39,658 nt of DNA, from positions 1 through 39,658 of the forward strand of contig CAYRFV010000011.1 in assembly GCA_964423545.1 (NCBI GenBank). The letters run 5' to 3'. Every line of letters starts with the position of its first letter. Within the stretch, counting starts at the first letter, position 1. The notes beneath the pieces are model-generated. The model searched no databases. It saw only the letters and a program-made list of their open reading frames with translations, and was not told the origin of the DNA. This stretch comes from JALOOE01 sp964423545. GTDB lineage: Bacteria; Chloroflexota; Anaerolineae; CG2-30-64-16. Both the position numbers and the translations under genes were made by a program. This document shows, piece by piece, positions 1-7,454 of the stretch.

Positions 1-1
1 C

Positions 2-718
2 TACCTGTCGGGCTTCGAATCTTGGGAGGCGGTGGAAGGGCGCCTGATCCGCTTCATGGTCACCGGGCCCCTGTTCTGGCTGGGCGCAACCGCGCTGGGC
101 GCGGCTGCGGCCAGCCCAGCGGAGACCGGCGCTGCGACCGACAGTCAGCCCCAAGTGTTCCGCCTCACGCAGCTAGGGGCCGCCTGGTCGGGCGGTGGTA
201 TGCCGGTCGAACTGCCGCGGCCCGCACGCCTGGCGATCGATGATCGCTTCATAGTGAGTGCGCCGCTGCTTCTGCCCCTGCTCGATCGCTTTCGGCTGCT
301 GCGCTTCACGGAGCCTGCGGCGCAGCCAGTGGCTGCGCTGACACTGACGCCGCAGGAGCTCGGCCAGCCCACCCGCCATCGCATCACGCGCGGCGGCCTC
401 GCGCGCGCGCGGGCCGCCGGCGTGCGCGCGAAGTCGATCGTAGAGTTCCTGCAGCGGGCCAGTGGCGGGCAGACGCCACCGCGCGTGGCCGCCGCGCTGG
501 CCCGCTGGGACCAGCACGGAGGTGCGGTGCGCATTACGCGCGGCGCGGTGGTGCGCGTCGAAGATGCCAGTATCCTGGCTGCACTGCGCGCCGATGCCGC
601 AGTCGCGCCGCTGCTCGGGGAGCTGCTGTCGGCGCAATCGGCGCTGGTGAGCGAAGCGGACGTCGCACAGCTGCTCAAGGCGCTGGACGAGCTGGGCTAT
701 ACGTTGAAGGTCGAGTAG
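2..718 (+). CDS. Helicase-associated (XPB/Ssl2-like) protein, C-terminal part
   Basis: The frame is open from base 2, so the gene is cut at its 5' end by the window edge; the first visible residues are YLSGFESWEAVEGRLIRF. The visible ~238 residues match in style the C-terminal half of the XPB/Ssl2-like 'helicase-associated domain' proteins common in Chloroflexota and Actinobacteria: a 'RFMVTGPLFWLG' segment, then a C-terminal region (RITRGGLARARAAG ... LDELGYTLKVE) that resembles the winged/ERCC3-type fold. These proteins are thought to act on DNA, but the exact role is not established. No helicase motif lies in the visible part. A GTG at 32 could be read as a start, but the conserved-looking sequence upstream of it argues that this is internal. 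Family assignment is by pattern recognition only. Confidence 0.6.
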   Translation, partial: YLSGFESWEAVEGRLIRFMVTGPLFWLGATALGAAAASPAETGAATDSQPQVFRLTQLGAAWSGGGMPVELPRPARLAIDDRFIVSAPLLLPLLDRFRLLRFTEPAAQPVAALTLTPQELGQPTRHRITRGGLARARAAGVRAKSIVEFLQRASGGQTPPRVAAALARWDQHGGAVRITRGAVVRVEDASILAALRADAAVAPLLGELLSAQSALVSEADVAQLLKALDELGYTLKVE

Positions 719-767
719 ATCGCTCCACACGCGCAGCGTTTCGTCCACGACCCGACCCGGCGGCCTC

Positions 768-797
768 TTGCGACCTCTTGCGGCGCTGTGCTATACT
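768..797 (+). promoter_or_regulatory. Predicted sigma-70 type promoter for the Yip1 gene pair
   Basis: TTGCGA at 768-773 and TATACT at 792-797 are separated by 18 bases. They lie about 64 bases upstream of the ATG at 861, in the only sizeable gap between the helicase-associated gene and the Yip1 genes. The -10 is a good match and the -35 is moderate. Confidence 0.5.
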
Positions 798-860
798 TGG
801 ATCGTCGTGCGATGCGCTGTCTTCCCCACTAACCTCTCGCGGTCTCGAAAGGAGGTCCGC

Positions 861-1580
861 ATGGGACATCGAACGCTATCGTTGGATCTCGTGTTCCGAG
901 CGTTGTTCCTGGACAGCGAAGCGTATGACCAGTTGCGCGATGACGACAATCCCTTCGTGGAGGGACTCTTCCTGGTTGTCATCATCGGCGTGGTCACGGC
1001 GCTGCTTAACCTCATCGGCCAGTCCCTGGCGTGGGCGGGCACGCCGTCGATGAGCGCCATCAAGGAAACTGTCTGGCAGGCGTTCCCGCAGATGCAGTGG
1101 TGGTCTCAGATGTCGGGCAACGCCGAAGCAATGCGGCAGTTCAAGCAGTACTATGATCTGGGCTGGCAGATCTTCCCCCGGATCTTCGGGGCGCCCGATC
1201 CGGCCAGTGCGCTGCTGAACGTCGTGACCTGGCCACTGGCAGCAGTGTTGAGCTGGCTGGTCTACGGCATCCTGGCCCACATCTTCACCCGGCTGCTGGG
1301 CGGCACGGGCCGTCTGGGCCAGACGCTCGGCACGGTTTCCCTGTCCTTCACGCCGCTGCTGCTGCGCGGCCTGGGCTTCCTGCCCTATTTCACGGTGGGC
1401 GCGGTGATGAACACCTGGCAGCTCATCTGTCGCTACAAAGCGGTGCGGTCGGCCGGTCAGATATCATGGGGCCGCGCAGTCTGGGCCACGCTGTTGCCTT
1501 TCGCCCTCTACCTGCTGATCTGGCTGATGTTCGGCGTGGGCGCCGTCTTGATCGTCGCAGCAGCTTCGGCGGGGAGGTGA
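861..1580 (+). CDS. Yip1-domain integral membrane protein (first of a pair)
   Basis: The product is 239 residues. I chose the ATG at 861 because AAAGGAGGT ends five bases upstream; the frame extends further 5' but without a ribosome site. A soluble N-terminus is followed by a membrane segment near residues 33-58, an amphipathic stretch, and four more hydrophobic segments from about residue 115 to the end. The central 'VVTWPLAAVLSWLVYGILAHIFTRLLGG' region is typical of bacterial Yip1-domain proteins. Members are polytopic membrane proteins of unknown biochemical function. The next gene encodes a diverged relative three bases downstream, so the two probably act together. No signal peptide or catalytic motif is visible. 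Confidence 0.7.
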   Translation: MGHRTLSLDLVFRALFLDSEAYDQLRDDDNPFVEGLFLVVIIGVVTALLNLIGQSLAWAGTPSMSAIKETVWQAFPQMQWWSQMSGNAEAMRQFKQYYDLGWQIFPRIFGAPDPASALLNVVTWPLAAVLSWLVYGILAHIFTRLLGGTGRLGQTLGTVSLSFTPLLLRGLGFLPYFTVGAVMNTWQLICRYKAVRSAGQISWGRAVWATLLPFALYLLIWLMFGVGAVLIVAAASAGR

Positions 1581-1583
1581 GCC

Positions 1584-2375
1584 ATGGCCACATGGATGCG
1601 CATGCTGTGGAACGGATTGCTCTTCCGGGATGAGGCATTCACCGGTCTCAGGGATCGCCGCGACGCCTTCCTGCAAGGGTTCCTGGTTATCGTGGTCATC
1701 GCGCTGGTCATCGGATTCCCGGCGCTCGTCGGAGATCTGGCCAGGGGGCTGCGGCCCAACGCGATCGAGGCAGAGCTGGATCAGGTGATGTCCGAGTTCG
1801 ACCAGATCATGCAGCAGATGCAGCCATTCCTGGGCAACATGCCCAGCGGCGCGATGGACCTGGTGGTGGCGCAGATCAAAGAGAATATGCGCTTCGGCTT
1901 CAACATCGCGCAGCAGATCGAGAGCCTGCCGACCCTCCTGCCCAAGCCGATCAACACGTTCTTCGAGGCGGTCGGCGAATGGGTCTCGCAGCCCTTCACC
2001 GTTAGCGGCTTCCCGCTGGCCGCAGTGGCGTTGGGCACCTGGCTGGGTTACGGCATCTGGGTGATGCTCTTCGCTAAGATACTCGGCGGACGCGGCACAC
2101 TGGCAGGGTTCTTCGGCGTGACTGCACTTTACGCCGTGCCGCACCTGCTCAGCTTCTTTGCCTTTGTCCCGATTCTCGGCGGCGTCCTGGGGCTCGTCGC
2201 CTACTTCTGGGGCCTGGCAATCTACATCAAGGGCACGGCCAGCAGCCATCAGATGAGCCTGGAGCGCGCCTTGCTGGCGGTGGTGCTGCCGCTGCTGCTC
2301 GTCTTGCTGCTCGTCTTCATTGGCGCCATGGGACTGGCAGCGCTGATTGCGATCAGCATGGCCGGCGGCCGTTAG
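1584..2375 (+). CDS. Yip1-domain integral membrane protein (second of a pair)
   Basis: The product is 263 residues. Its ATG follows the previous stop by three bases and has a strong GGGAGGTGA ribosome site, so the two genes are almost certainly co-transcribed and translationally linked. The N-terminus (WMRMLWNGLLFRDEAF) parallels the start of the upstream protein (LDLVFRALFLDSEAY), which suggests tandem duplication followed by divergence. Hydrophobic segments lie near residues 28-50, 140-165, 170-195, 200-215 and 228-255. A hydrophilic loop of about 80 residues, rich in Gln and Met (QIMQQMQPF), separates the first and second segments. The function is unknown; a structural or trafficking-like membrane role is only inferred from the family name. 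Confidence 0.68.
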   Translation: MATWMRMLWNGLLFRDEAFTGLRDRRDAFLQGFLVIVVIALVIGFPALVGDLARGLRPNAIEAELDQVMSEFDQIMQQMQPFLGNMPSGAMDLVVAQIKENMRFGFNIAQQIESLPTLLPKPINTFFEAVGEWVSQPFTVSGFPLAAVALGTWLGYGIWVMLFAKILGGRGTLAGFFGVTALYAVPHLLSFFAFVPILGGVLGLVAYFWGLAIYIKGTASSHQMSLERALLAVVLPLLLVLLLVFIGAMGLAALIAISMAGGR

Positions 2376-2450
2376 GGGTCGCCCAGCCGGCCACCGGACG
2401 CGATGGAGCGCCATCCTGTCTGGCGGCCGGCCCTCTACGTTGCGTATGCC

Positions 2451-3740
2451 ATGACCGAATTCTTAAAACTCCGTACTGCTGAAGAGGCCTGGCAGATCTT
2501 TCGGGCAAACCTCACACCGATCATCGATGTTGAGCTGTGCCCGGTGATCGATGGGCTCGATCGGGTGTTAGCGCAGGACGCGACGGCGCCGCACGACCTG
2601 CCGACCTTCGTTCGCAGCACAGTCGACGGCTATGCCGTGCGCGCCGTCGACACCCACGGTGCTTCCGCCGGGCTGCCTGCGTACCTGGATGTCGTGGCGG
2701 AGGTGCCGATGGGTGCGCACGCCGCGTTCGTCCTGGAACCCGGACAGGCTGCGCTAATGCATACCGGCGGCAGCGTGCCCCAGGGCGCAGATGCCGTCGT
2801 GATGCTGGAGTATACCCATCGCGCCGGCCAGCCGCTTGCGGCCGACGCCTCCGCTGCACCGGTCATTGCGGCTTCGTGGTCGCCATTTGCGATCGAGGTC
2901 TATCGTCCCGTTGCGAGCGGCGAGAACTGCATCCAGATCGGCGAGGACGTGCGTGCCGGCGAGATGGTGCTGGCAGCCGGCCATGCGCTGCGGCCACAGG
3001 ACATCGGCGGATTGCTTGCAGTCGGCATCACACAGGTGCGCGTCGCACGACAGCCGGCCGTGGGCATCGTCAGCCAGGGAGATGAAGTGGTGCCGCCCGA
3101 CCAGGAGCCAGGCCCCGGCCAGGTGCGCGATATCAACAGCTACACGCTGGCGGGCCTGGTGCGGCGCGCGGGCGGCATCCCGCTCACCTATGCCATCGCG
3201 CCGGATCGGCAGGAGGCGTTGGATGTCGCCGTGCAGAAGGCCTTCGATGATGCCGATATCGTCGTGGTCACGGCGGGCAGCTCGGTCAGCTATCGCGATC
3301 TGACGGCGAACGCGATCAACAGACTGGGTCCGCCTGGCGTGCTGGTGCACGGCGTGGCGATCCGGCCCGGCAAGCCGACGATCCTGGCGCTGTGCCGGGG
3401 CAAGCCGGTATTCGGCCTGCCCGGCAATCCCGTCTCGTGCATCAACATCTTCCAGCGCTTCGTCACGCCAACCATCCGGCTGATGCTCGGCGCCTCCTCG
3501 CTGCCGGGCTGCACGGTGCAGGCGCGACTCGCCCGCAACATCCCGGCTGGCAGCGGCCGCGCCGATTTCGTGCGCGTGCGTCTGGAGCAGCGCGACGGCG
3601 AGACGTGGGCTGCCCCAGTGTTCGGCAAGTCGAATCTGATCTACACCCTGATTCGATCCGATGGGGTCGTGGAAGTGCCGCTGAACAGCAATGGCATCCC
3701 CGCCGGCAGCACGGTCACGGTGACACTAGACGCGCGCTAG
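2451..3740 (+). CDS. moeA: Molybdopterin molybdenumtransferase MoeA
   Basis: MoeA inserts molybdate into adenylylated molybdopterin to form molybdenum cofactor in the cytoplasm. The 429 residues, read from the ATG at 2451, show the family landmarks: the N-terminal 'VLAQDATAPHDLPTF' and 'STVDGYAV' motifs, 'GQAALMHTGGSVPQGADAVV', the MoCF-binding domain with 'VVTAGSSVSYRD' (GGTSxG-like but altered), 'GVAIRPGKPTI' and 'VFGLPGNPVSC', then the C-terminal beta domain. The frame runs up to an ATG at 2403, but those extra 16 residues are unlike the family and neither start has a clear ribosome site. The product would serve molybdenum enzymes such as the xanthine dehydrogenase-type enzyme encoded at 33-37 kb. 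No moaA, mobA or moeB homologue is in the window. Confidence 0.93.
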   Translation: MTEFLKLRTAEEAWQIFRANLTPIIDVELCPVIDGLDRVLAQDATAPHDLPTFVRSTVDGYAVRAVDTHGASAGLPAYLDVVAEVPMGAHAAFVLEPGQAALMHTGGSVPQGADAVVMLEYTHRAGQPLAADASAAPVIAASWSPFAIEVYRPVASGENCIQIGEDVRAGEMVLAAGHALRPQDIGGLLAVGITQVRVARQPAVGIVSQGDEVVPPDQEPGPGQVRDINSYTLAGLVRRAGGIPLTYAIAPDRQEALDVAVQKAFDDADIVVVTAGSSVSYRDLTANAINRLGPPGVLVHGVAIRPGKPTILALCRGKPVFGLPGNPVSCINIFQRFVTPTIRLMLGASSLPGCTVQARLARNIPAGSGRADFVRVRLEQRDGETWAAPVFGKSNLIYTLIRSDGVVEVPLNSNGIPAGSTVTVTLDAR

Positions 3741-3761
3741 ACAGTCCTCCGACGCGAAACA

Positions 3762-3788
3762 ACGGTGTGAACTATGACTTCACACCGT
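3762..3788. terminator. Hairpin between convergent genes, likely bidirectional terminator
   Basis: A perfect 10-base inverted repeat (ACGGTGTGAA / TTCACACCGT) with a 7-base loop lies 22 bases after the moeA stop and 41 bases before the end of the convergent S1-domain gene. Neither side has a clear run of U, so it may be a weak intrinsic terminator or a 3'-end stabilising hairpin. Confidence 0.5.
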
Positions 3789-3829
3789 ATCACAAATCCG
3801 TGAGTTGGCAGCGTACGGGGTTGGTGGCG

Positions 3830-4600
3830 CTACTGGCTCTTGCGGTGGTGAGCGAGGGTGCGCTCGATGATGTCCTCTTCGTCGTCCGCATATTCCCAGG
3901 CACGCGATTTCTTGCGGCGTTCGCGGCGCTGATTGCGCCGGCCGTCGTTCGCTTCCTGGAGCGCCAACTCGAAGGGGGAGACGAACACATCATCCAGAGC
4001 CGGGGCGGCTGCTTCTTCGGATTCGTGTACCGCCGGGCCAGGTTCAGCCACGGGCGCATCAACGGGCTTGGGCAAAAGCTCTTTGATGCTCAGGTCGATA
4101 CGCCCACGTCGCCGATCCAGACCGACCACCTGCACCTGCAAGTCCTGGCCGATCTGCACCACGTCCTCAGGCTTCTCAACGTAGCCGTGGCCCATCTCCT
4201 TGACATGGAGCATCCCATCCCGTCCCACGCCGATATCGACGAATGCACCATAGCGCTCCAGGCGAGTCACCTTGCCCGGAACGATCATGCCTTCCTCCAG
4301 CTCGCGCATGGTGAGCGTGCCCGGTGCGATCATGCTGAGGCTGATGCGATTCTTTTCGCGATCGAGCTCCTTGATCCACACCCTGATTTTGTCGCCCTGG
4401 GACACCACATCGGATGGTTTGGCAATGCGCCCGGCGCCCATCTCAGAGACGTGCACGAGACCATCGCGGCCCACGCCGATATCCACAAAGGCGCCAAACT
4501 CAGTCACGCGTTTGACAACACCTTCCACCTCTTGTCCGACCGCAAGGGTCTTGACGACCTTGCGGGGTGGAATGTTCAGAGCGTTTTCTTCCTGCCCCAC
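3830..4600 (-). CDS. S1 RNA-binding domain protein with two S1 repeats
   Basis: The product is 256 residues from a GTG start at 4600, preceded by a GGAGGAG / AGGAAA purine-rich ribosome site. Two S1 domains are visible, at about residues 20-90 and 102-173, each with the core 'GAFVDIGVGRDG' followed by 'LVHVSEMG' or 'MLHVKEMG'. The ~80-residue C-terminal tail is charged, with an acidic part and a basic RRNQRRERRKKSR cluster, and probably adds nonspecific RNA contacts. Relatives bind RNA or ribosomes and are loosely annotated as general stress or translation proteins. It is much shorter than ribosomal protein S1 itself (four to six repeats). A consensus promoter lies about 54 bases upstream. 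Exact role unknown. Confidence 0.82.
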   Translation of the reverse strand: MGQEENALNIPPRKVVKTLAVGQEVEGVVKRVTEFGAFVDIGVGRDGLVHVSEMGAGRIAKPSDVVSQGDKIRVWIKELDREKNRISLSMIAPGTLTMRELEEGMIVPGKVTRLERYGAFVDIGVGRDGMLHVKEMGHGYVEKPEDVVQIGQDLQVQVVGLDRRRGRIDLSIKELLPKPVDAPVAEPGPAVHESEEAAAPALDDVFVSPFELALQEANDGRRNQRRERRKKSRAWEYADDEEDIIERTLAHHRKSQ

Positions 4601-4653
4601 GACTTTCCTGCTCCTCCAAGATAAGCACTGAGACGGCTTACCGTCAATCAGGA

Positions 4654-4681
4654 ATTATACCTACAAACAGACCGATGTCAA
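4654..4681 (-). promoter_or_regulatory. Consensus sigma-70 promoter for the S1-domain gene
   Basis: On the minus strand TTGACA (4676-4681) and TATAAT (4654-4659) are both perfect consensus hexamers, separated by 16 bases. The promoter sits 54 bases upstream of the GTG start at 4600. It is the best promoter match in the window, which suggests strong constitutive expression. Confidence 0.8.
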
Positions 4682-4720
4682 AATAGGCTGGCTAACTAGC
4701 GGAACTTGCTCAGAACTGAT

Positions 4721-4749
4721 TTGACACCACTGCGATTGGTCGGTATCAT
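4721..4749 (+). promoter_or_regulatory. Strong sigma-70 promoter for the 4807 gene
   Basis: TTGACA at 4721-4726 and TATCAT at 4744-4749 are separated by 17 bases, 58 bases upstream of the ATG at 4807. It diverges from the S1-gene promoter; the two -35 boxes are about 40 bases apart. Confidence 0.72.
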
Positions 4750-4806
4750 GCCCTGGTTGAGTGCAGTCACTGCCGTGCAGGGATGGGGCGGCCGGGATGG
4801 GATAGC

Positions 4807-5115
4807 ATGGGCGAACAGGTCAAACTGCTGATCGCATACAACATACGAGCCGGTCAGGAGAACACCTACCGGCGTTTTGTTCTCGAAGAGCTGCTGCCGC
4901 AGGCGCAGGAGCTGGGCCTGGTGCCCACCGACGCGTGGCACACTGCCTATGGTGACTACCCGCTGCGTTTGCTTGGGTTCGTTGCCGATGACCTGGCGGC
5001 AGTGCGAGCAGTGCGCGAAACAGCGCAATGGCACGATCTCATGCGGCGACTCGAAGGCTATACGACGAACCTCAGCCAGAAGGTCGTGGCCTTCCGCGGC
5101 GGCTTTCAGTGGTGA
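4807..5115 (+). CDS. Small conserved protein of unknown function
   Basis: The product is 102 residues from the ATG at 4807; an in-frame ATG at 4783 would add eight residues, and neither has a strong ribosome site (GGGATGGG precedes 4807). The sequence has the look of a dimeric alpha/beta-barrel (ferredoxin-like) protein: a first strand 'VKLLIAYNIRAGQE', a helix 'YRRFVLEELLPQAQELGL', 'WHTAYGDYPLRLLGFVADD', a helix, and a final strand 'KVVAFRGGFQW'. I recall similar ~100-residue proteins in Chloroflexota without an assigned function. It has its own strong promoter and appears monocistronic. It has no membrane segment and no cysteine motif. The function is not known, and the fold is an inference from the strand/helix pattern. 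Confidence 0.55.
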   Translation: MGEQVKLLIAYNIRAGQENTYRRFVLEELLPQAQELGLVPTDAWHTAYGDYPLRLLGFVADDLAAVRAVRETAQWHDLMRRLEGYTTNLSQKVVAFRGGFQW

Positions 5116-5169
5116 CCCCTGTGCGCAGTCGACGACGCCGCACATTGTGAAACGCCTGGCTGGCGCACG

Positions 5170-5451
5170 CTACTTGAAACGCCGCGCCAATTCCTGCTCC
5201 ACGTCATCCCAGCGCATGTCGTTGGCCGCCAGCAGCACTAGGCAATGGTAGATCAGATCGGCCATCTCGGCCGCCAACCGGTTTTTGTCCTGGCCGAGGG
5301 CTGCGATCACCGTCTCCACCCCCTCTTCGCCCACCTTCTGCGCAATGCGTGACATGCCTGCGGCAAATAGGCTTGCCGTGTATGATCCTGCCGGCGCATC
5401 GCGCTTGCGATCTGCGATCGTCGCTTCGAGTCTCTCGATTGTGTCGGCCAT
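5170..5451 (-). CDS. hisE: Phosphoribosyl-ATP pyrophosphatase HisE
   Basis: HisE hydrolyses phosphoribosyl-ATP to phosphoribosyl-AMP, the second step of histidine synthesis. The product is 93 residues, normal for a stand-alone HisE. Helical MazG-like motifs are visible: 'GSYTASLFAAGMSRIAQKVGEEGVET' carries the metal-binding Glu residues, and 'EMADLIYHCLVLLAA' carries the Glu/Asp pair. It is the last gene of the hisB-H-A-F-I-E block and starts 10 bases after the hisI stop. In many bacteria HisE is fused to HisI; here the two are separate adjacent genes. Confidence 0.93.
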   Translation of the reverse strand: MADTIERLEATIADRKRDAPAGSYTASLFAAGMSRIAQKVGEEGVETVIAALGQDKNRLAAEMADLIYHCLVLLAANDMRWDDVEQELARRFK

Positions 5452-5461
5452 CGTATCAACC

Positions 5462-5857
5462 TCACTCGGCTCCCGGCCCGTCCAGGCGCCGGTAAAAACA
5501 GGTCACTGCGCCCGTATGGCACGCCGGACCGGCCGGCACGACCTGCACCAACAGCGTGTCGCCGTCACAATCGATCCACACGGCAATGACGCGCTGGGTG
5601 TTGCCGGAGGTCGCGCCTTTGCGCCACAGCTCGCAACGGCTGCGGCTCCAGAAGTGCGTCTCGCCGGTTGCCAGGGTCATCCGGAGGGCCTCGGCATTCA
5701 TCCACGCGACCATGAGCACTTGCTGCGACGCAGCATCCTGCACGACGGCTGTGATCAGCCCGTTCTCGTCCCACTTCAGGGCAGTCGCCGGCTGCCGCTC
5801 CGCACCGGCAGCGGGCTGAGCCTCGCAGGGCAGGGGACGCTCGGAAAAGCTTCTCAC
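5462..5857 (-). CDS. hisI: Phosphoribosyl-AMP cyclohydrolase HisI
   Basis: HisI opens the adenine ring of phosphoribosyl-AMP, a zinc-dependent step of histidine synthesis. The product is 131 residues. The frame is open far upstream inside hisF, but I chose GTG at 5857 because it overlaps the hisF stop (GTGA) and GAGG lies seven bases before it. Family motifs are present: 'VVQDAASQQVLMVAWMN', 'FWSRSRCELWRKGATSGN', 'IDCDGDTLLVQVVPAGPACHTG', the last two with the metal-binding Asp and Cys residues. Translational coupling to hisF is likely. HisE follows as a separate gene. Confidence 0.92.
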   Translation of the reverse strand: MRSFSERPLPCEAQPAAGAERQPATALKWDENGLITAVVQDAASQQVLMVAWMNAEALRMTLATGETHFWSRSRCELWRKGATSGNTQRVIAVWIDCDGDTLLVQVVPAGPACHTGAVTCFYRRLDGPGAE

Positions 5858-6627
5858 TTGGCATCCTCGATCAGCAGTCGGACCGGGACCCCGCGCTGGT
5901 TCAGATAGGCCTTTACCGCACCGACCGACAACCGCCGGTAGTGGAACAACGAAGCCGCCAACGCGGCGTCGGCGCCGCCTGTCGTCAGCGCTTCGTGGAA
6001 GTGCCCCAGCGCCCCCGCGCCGCCGGAGGCGATGACGGGAATCGACACCGCACTCGACACCGCGTGCAACATGGGCAGATCGTAGCCGGCCTGCGTCCCA
6101 TCGGCATCCATGCTGGTCAGCAAGATTTCGCCGGCGCCTAACTCCTCGACCCGCCGCGCCCAGGCGACCACCTCCAGGCCCGTCGGCACCCGGCCGCCGT
6201 CGATGAACACCTCCCACCGGTCGCCGACGCGTTTGCCGTCGATCGCCACCACGATGCACTGGCTGCCGAAACGGGCGGCGCCGGCAGTGATCAGCTCAGG
6301 CGTGCGTACGGCTGGCGAGTTGATCGATACCTTGTCCGCGCCCGCGAGCAGCAACCCGCGCATGTCGTCCACGGTGCGAATGCCGCCCCCCACCGTAAAT
6401 GGGATGAAGACGCTGTCGGCCACCCGGCGCACCATCTCGATGACGATGTCGCGGCGCTCGTGGCTGGCGGTGATATCGAGAAAGACCAATTCATCGGCGC
6501 CCTCGGCGTCGTAGACCAACGCCTGCTCGACCGGGTCGCCGGCATCGCGCAGCTCAAGGAAGTTGACGCCCTTGACCACGCGACCATTCTTGACATCGAG
6601 ACAGGGGATGATGCGTTTTGCGAGCAT
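5854..6627 (-). CDS. hisF: Imidazole glycerol phosphate synthase cyclase subunit HisF
   Basis: HisF is the (beta/alpha)8 cyclase half of IGP synthase. It takes ammonia from HisH and converts PRFAR to IGP and AICAR. The product is 257 residues from the ATG at 6627, which begins the canonical 'MLAKRIIPCLDVKNGRVVKGV' and has GGGAGAG upstream; the frame continues eight codons 5' without support. Catalytic Asp residues are seen in 'CLDVKNG' and 'TSMDADGT'; phosphate-binding loops are 'VGGGIR' and 'ASGGAG'. It lies between hisA and hisI, with its partner HisH two genes upstream. Confidence 0.96.
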   Translation of the reverse strand: MLAKRIIPCLDVKNGRVVKGVNFLELRDAGDPVEQALVYDAEGADELVFLDITASHERRDIVIEMVRRVADSVFIPFTVGGGIRTVDDMRGLLLAGADKVSINSPAVRTPELITAGAARFGSQCIVVAIDGKRVGDRWEVFIDGGRVPTGLEVVAWARRVEELGAGEILLTSMDADGTQAGYDLPMLHAVSSAVSIPVIASGGAGALGHFHEALTTGGADAALAASLFHYRRLSVGAVKAYLNQRGVPVRLLIEDAK

Positions 6628-6660
6628 AGGTCTCTCCCAGATGCGCCGCAAGGAATACTG

Positions 6661-7452
6661 TCAGGCGCCGATCTGCCCATCTGCCGTGGCTCGTCCCATC
6701 CTACCAACGGCAACCGCTTCGCGAAGGCCGATGGCGCCTGTATACAGCGCCTGGCCCACGATCACTCCTTCCACCCCGCCAACCCGCTGATCGGACAGGG
6801 CGCGAATATCGCCCAGCGAAGCGACGCCTCCGCTGGCGATGACCGGCAGACCGCTGGCGCGCGCCAGATCGATCGTGGCCGCCAGGTTGACTCCGGTCAA
6901 CGCGCCGTCGCGGGCGATATCGGTGTAGACGATGCGCTGCACGCCGAGTGCTTTCATCCTCTGTGCCACAGTCAGCACGTTCAGGGCCGAGACCTCTCGC
7001 CAGCCGTGGGTCGCCACCAAGCCGTCGCGCGCATCGATGCCGACGATGATCCGCTGTGGCCCGAAGCGCGCCAGCGCATCCACCACGATCTGCGGCTGGC
7101 GGACAGCGACCGTGCCCAGCACCACGCGCGTCGCTCCCAGCGCCAGCGCCAGCGCCACGTCTTCCAGTGTGCGCAGTCCGCCGCCAAACTGGATGGGCAG
7201 GCTGGTTGCAGCGCGAATCTCGGACAGCCGGCGCAGGTTGAGGTTGGCATCAAGGCTCAGTTCTGAGTCCTGGCCCGCAAATGCGCCATCCAGGTTCACC
7301 ACGTGTAGCCACTCGGCGCCCTGCTCCGCCCAACGCCGAGCCACGGCAGCCGGATCGTCGCCGAAGGTTGTCTGCGCCAGCGGATCGCCCTGTCTCAGGC
7401 GCACGACCTGCCCGCGGCGCAGGTCGATAGCAGGGTAGATGATGAAAGCCAT
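6661..7452 (-). CDS. hisA: ProFAR isomerase HisA
   Basis: HisA catalyses the Amadori isomerisation of ProFAR to PRFAR. The product is 263 residues from the ATG at 7452, two bases after the hisH stop. The TIM-barrel landmarks are 'YPAIDLRRGQVVRLRQGD' with the first catalytic Asp, 'QFGGGLRTLEDV', 'YTDIARDGALTG' with the second catalytic Asp, and 'IASGGVASLGDI'. The C-terminus carries roughly 15-20 residues beyond the usual end, which looks like unstructured tail. It shares its fold and ancestry with the adjacent hisF product. The strict HisA motifs do not suggest a bifunctional PriA. Confidence 0.95.
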   Translation of the reverse strand: MAFIIYPAIDLRRGQVVRLRQGDPLAQTTFGDDPAAVARRWAEQGAEWLHVVNLDGAFAGQDSELSLDANLNLRRLSEIRAATSLPIQFGGGLRTLEDVALALALGATRVVLGTVAVRQPQIVVDALARFGPQRIIVGIDARDGLVATHGWREVSALNVLTVAQRMKALGVQRIVYTDIARDGALTGVNLAATIDLARASGLPVIASGGVASLGDIRALSDQRVGGVEGVIVGQALYTGAIGLREAVAVGRMGRATADGQIGA

Positions 7453-7454
7453 GG

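Noticed and set aside
1464..2414. Long minus-strand ORF of 316 codons opposite the second Yip1 gene.
   Set aside because: It is antisense to a gene with a good ribosome site and membrane segments; it is rich in Arg, Gln and Asp with no recognisable motif, as expected of a shadow frame.
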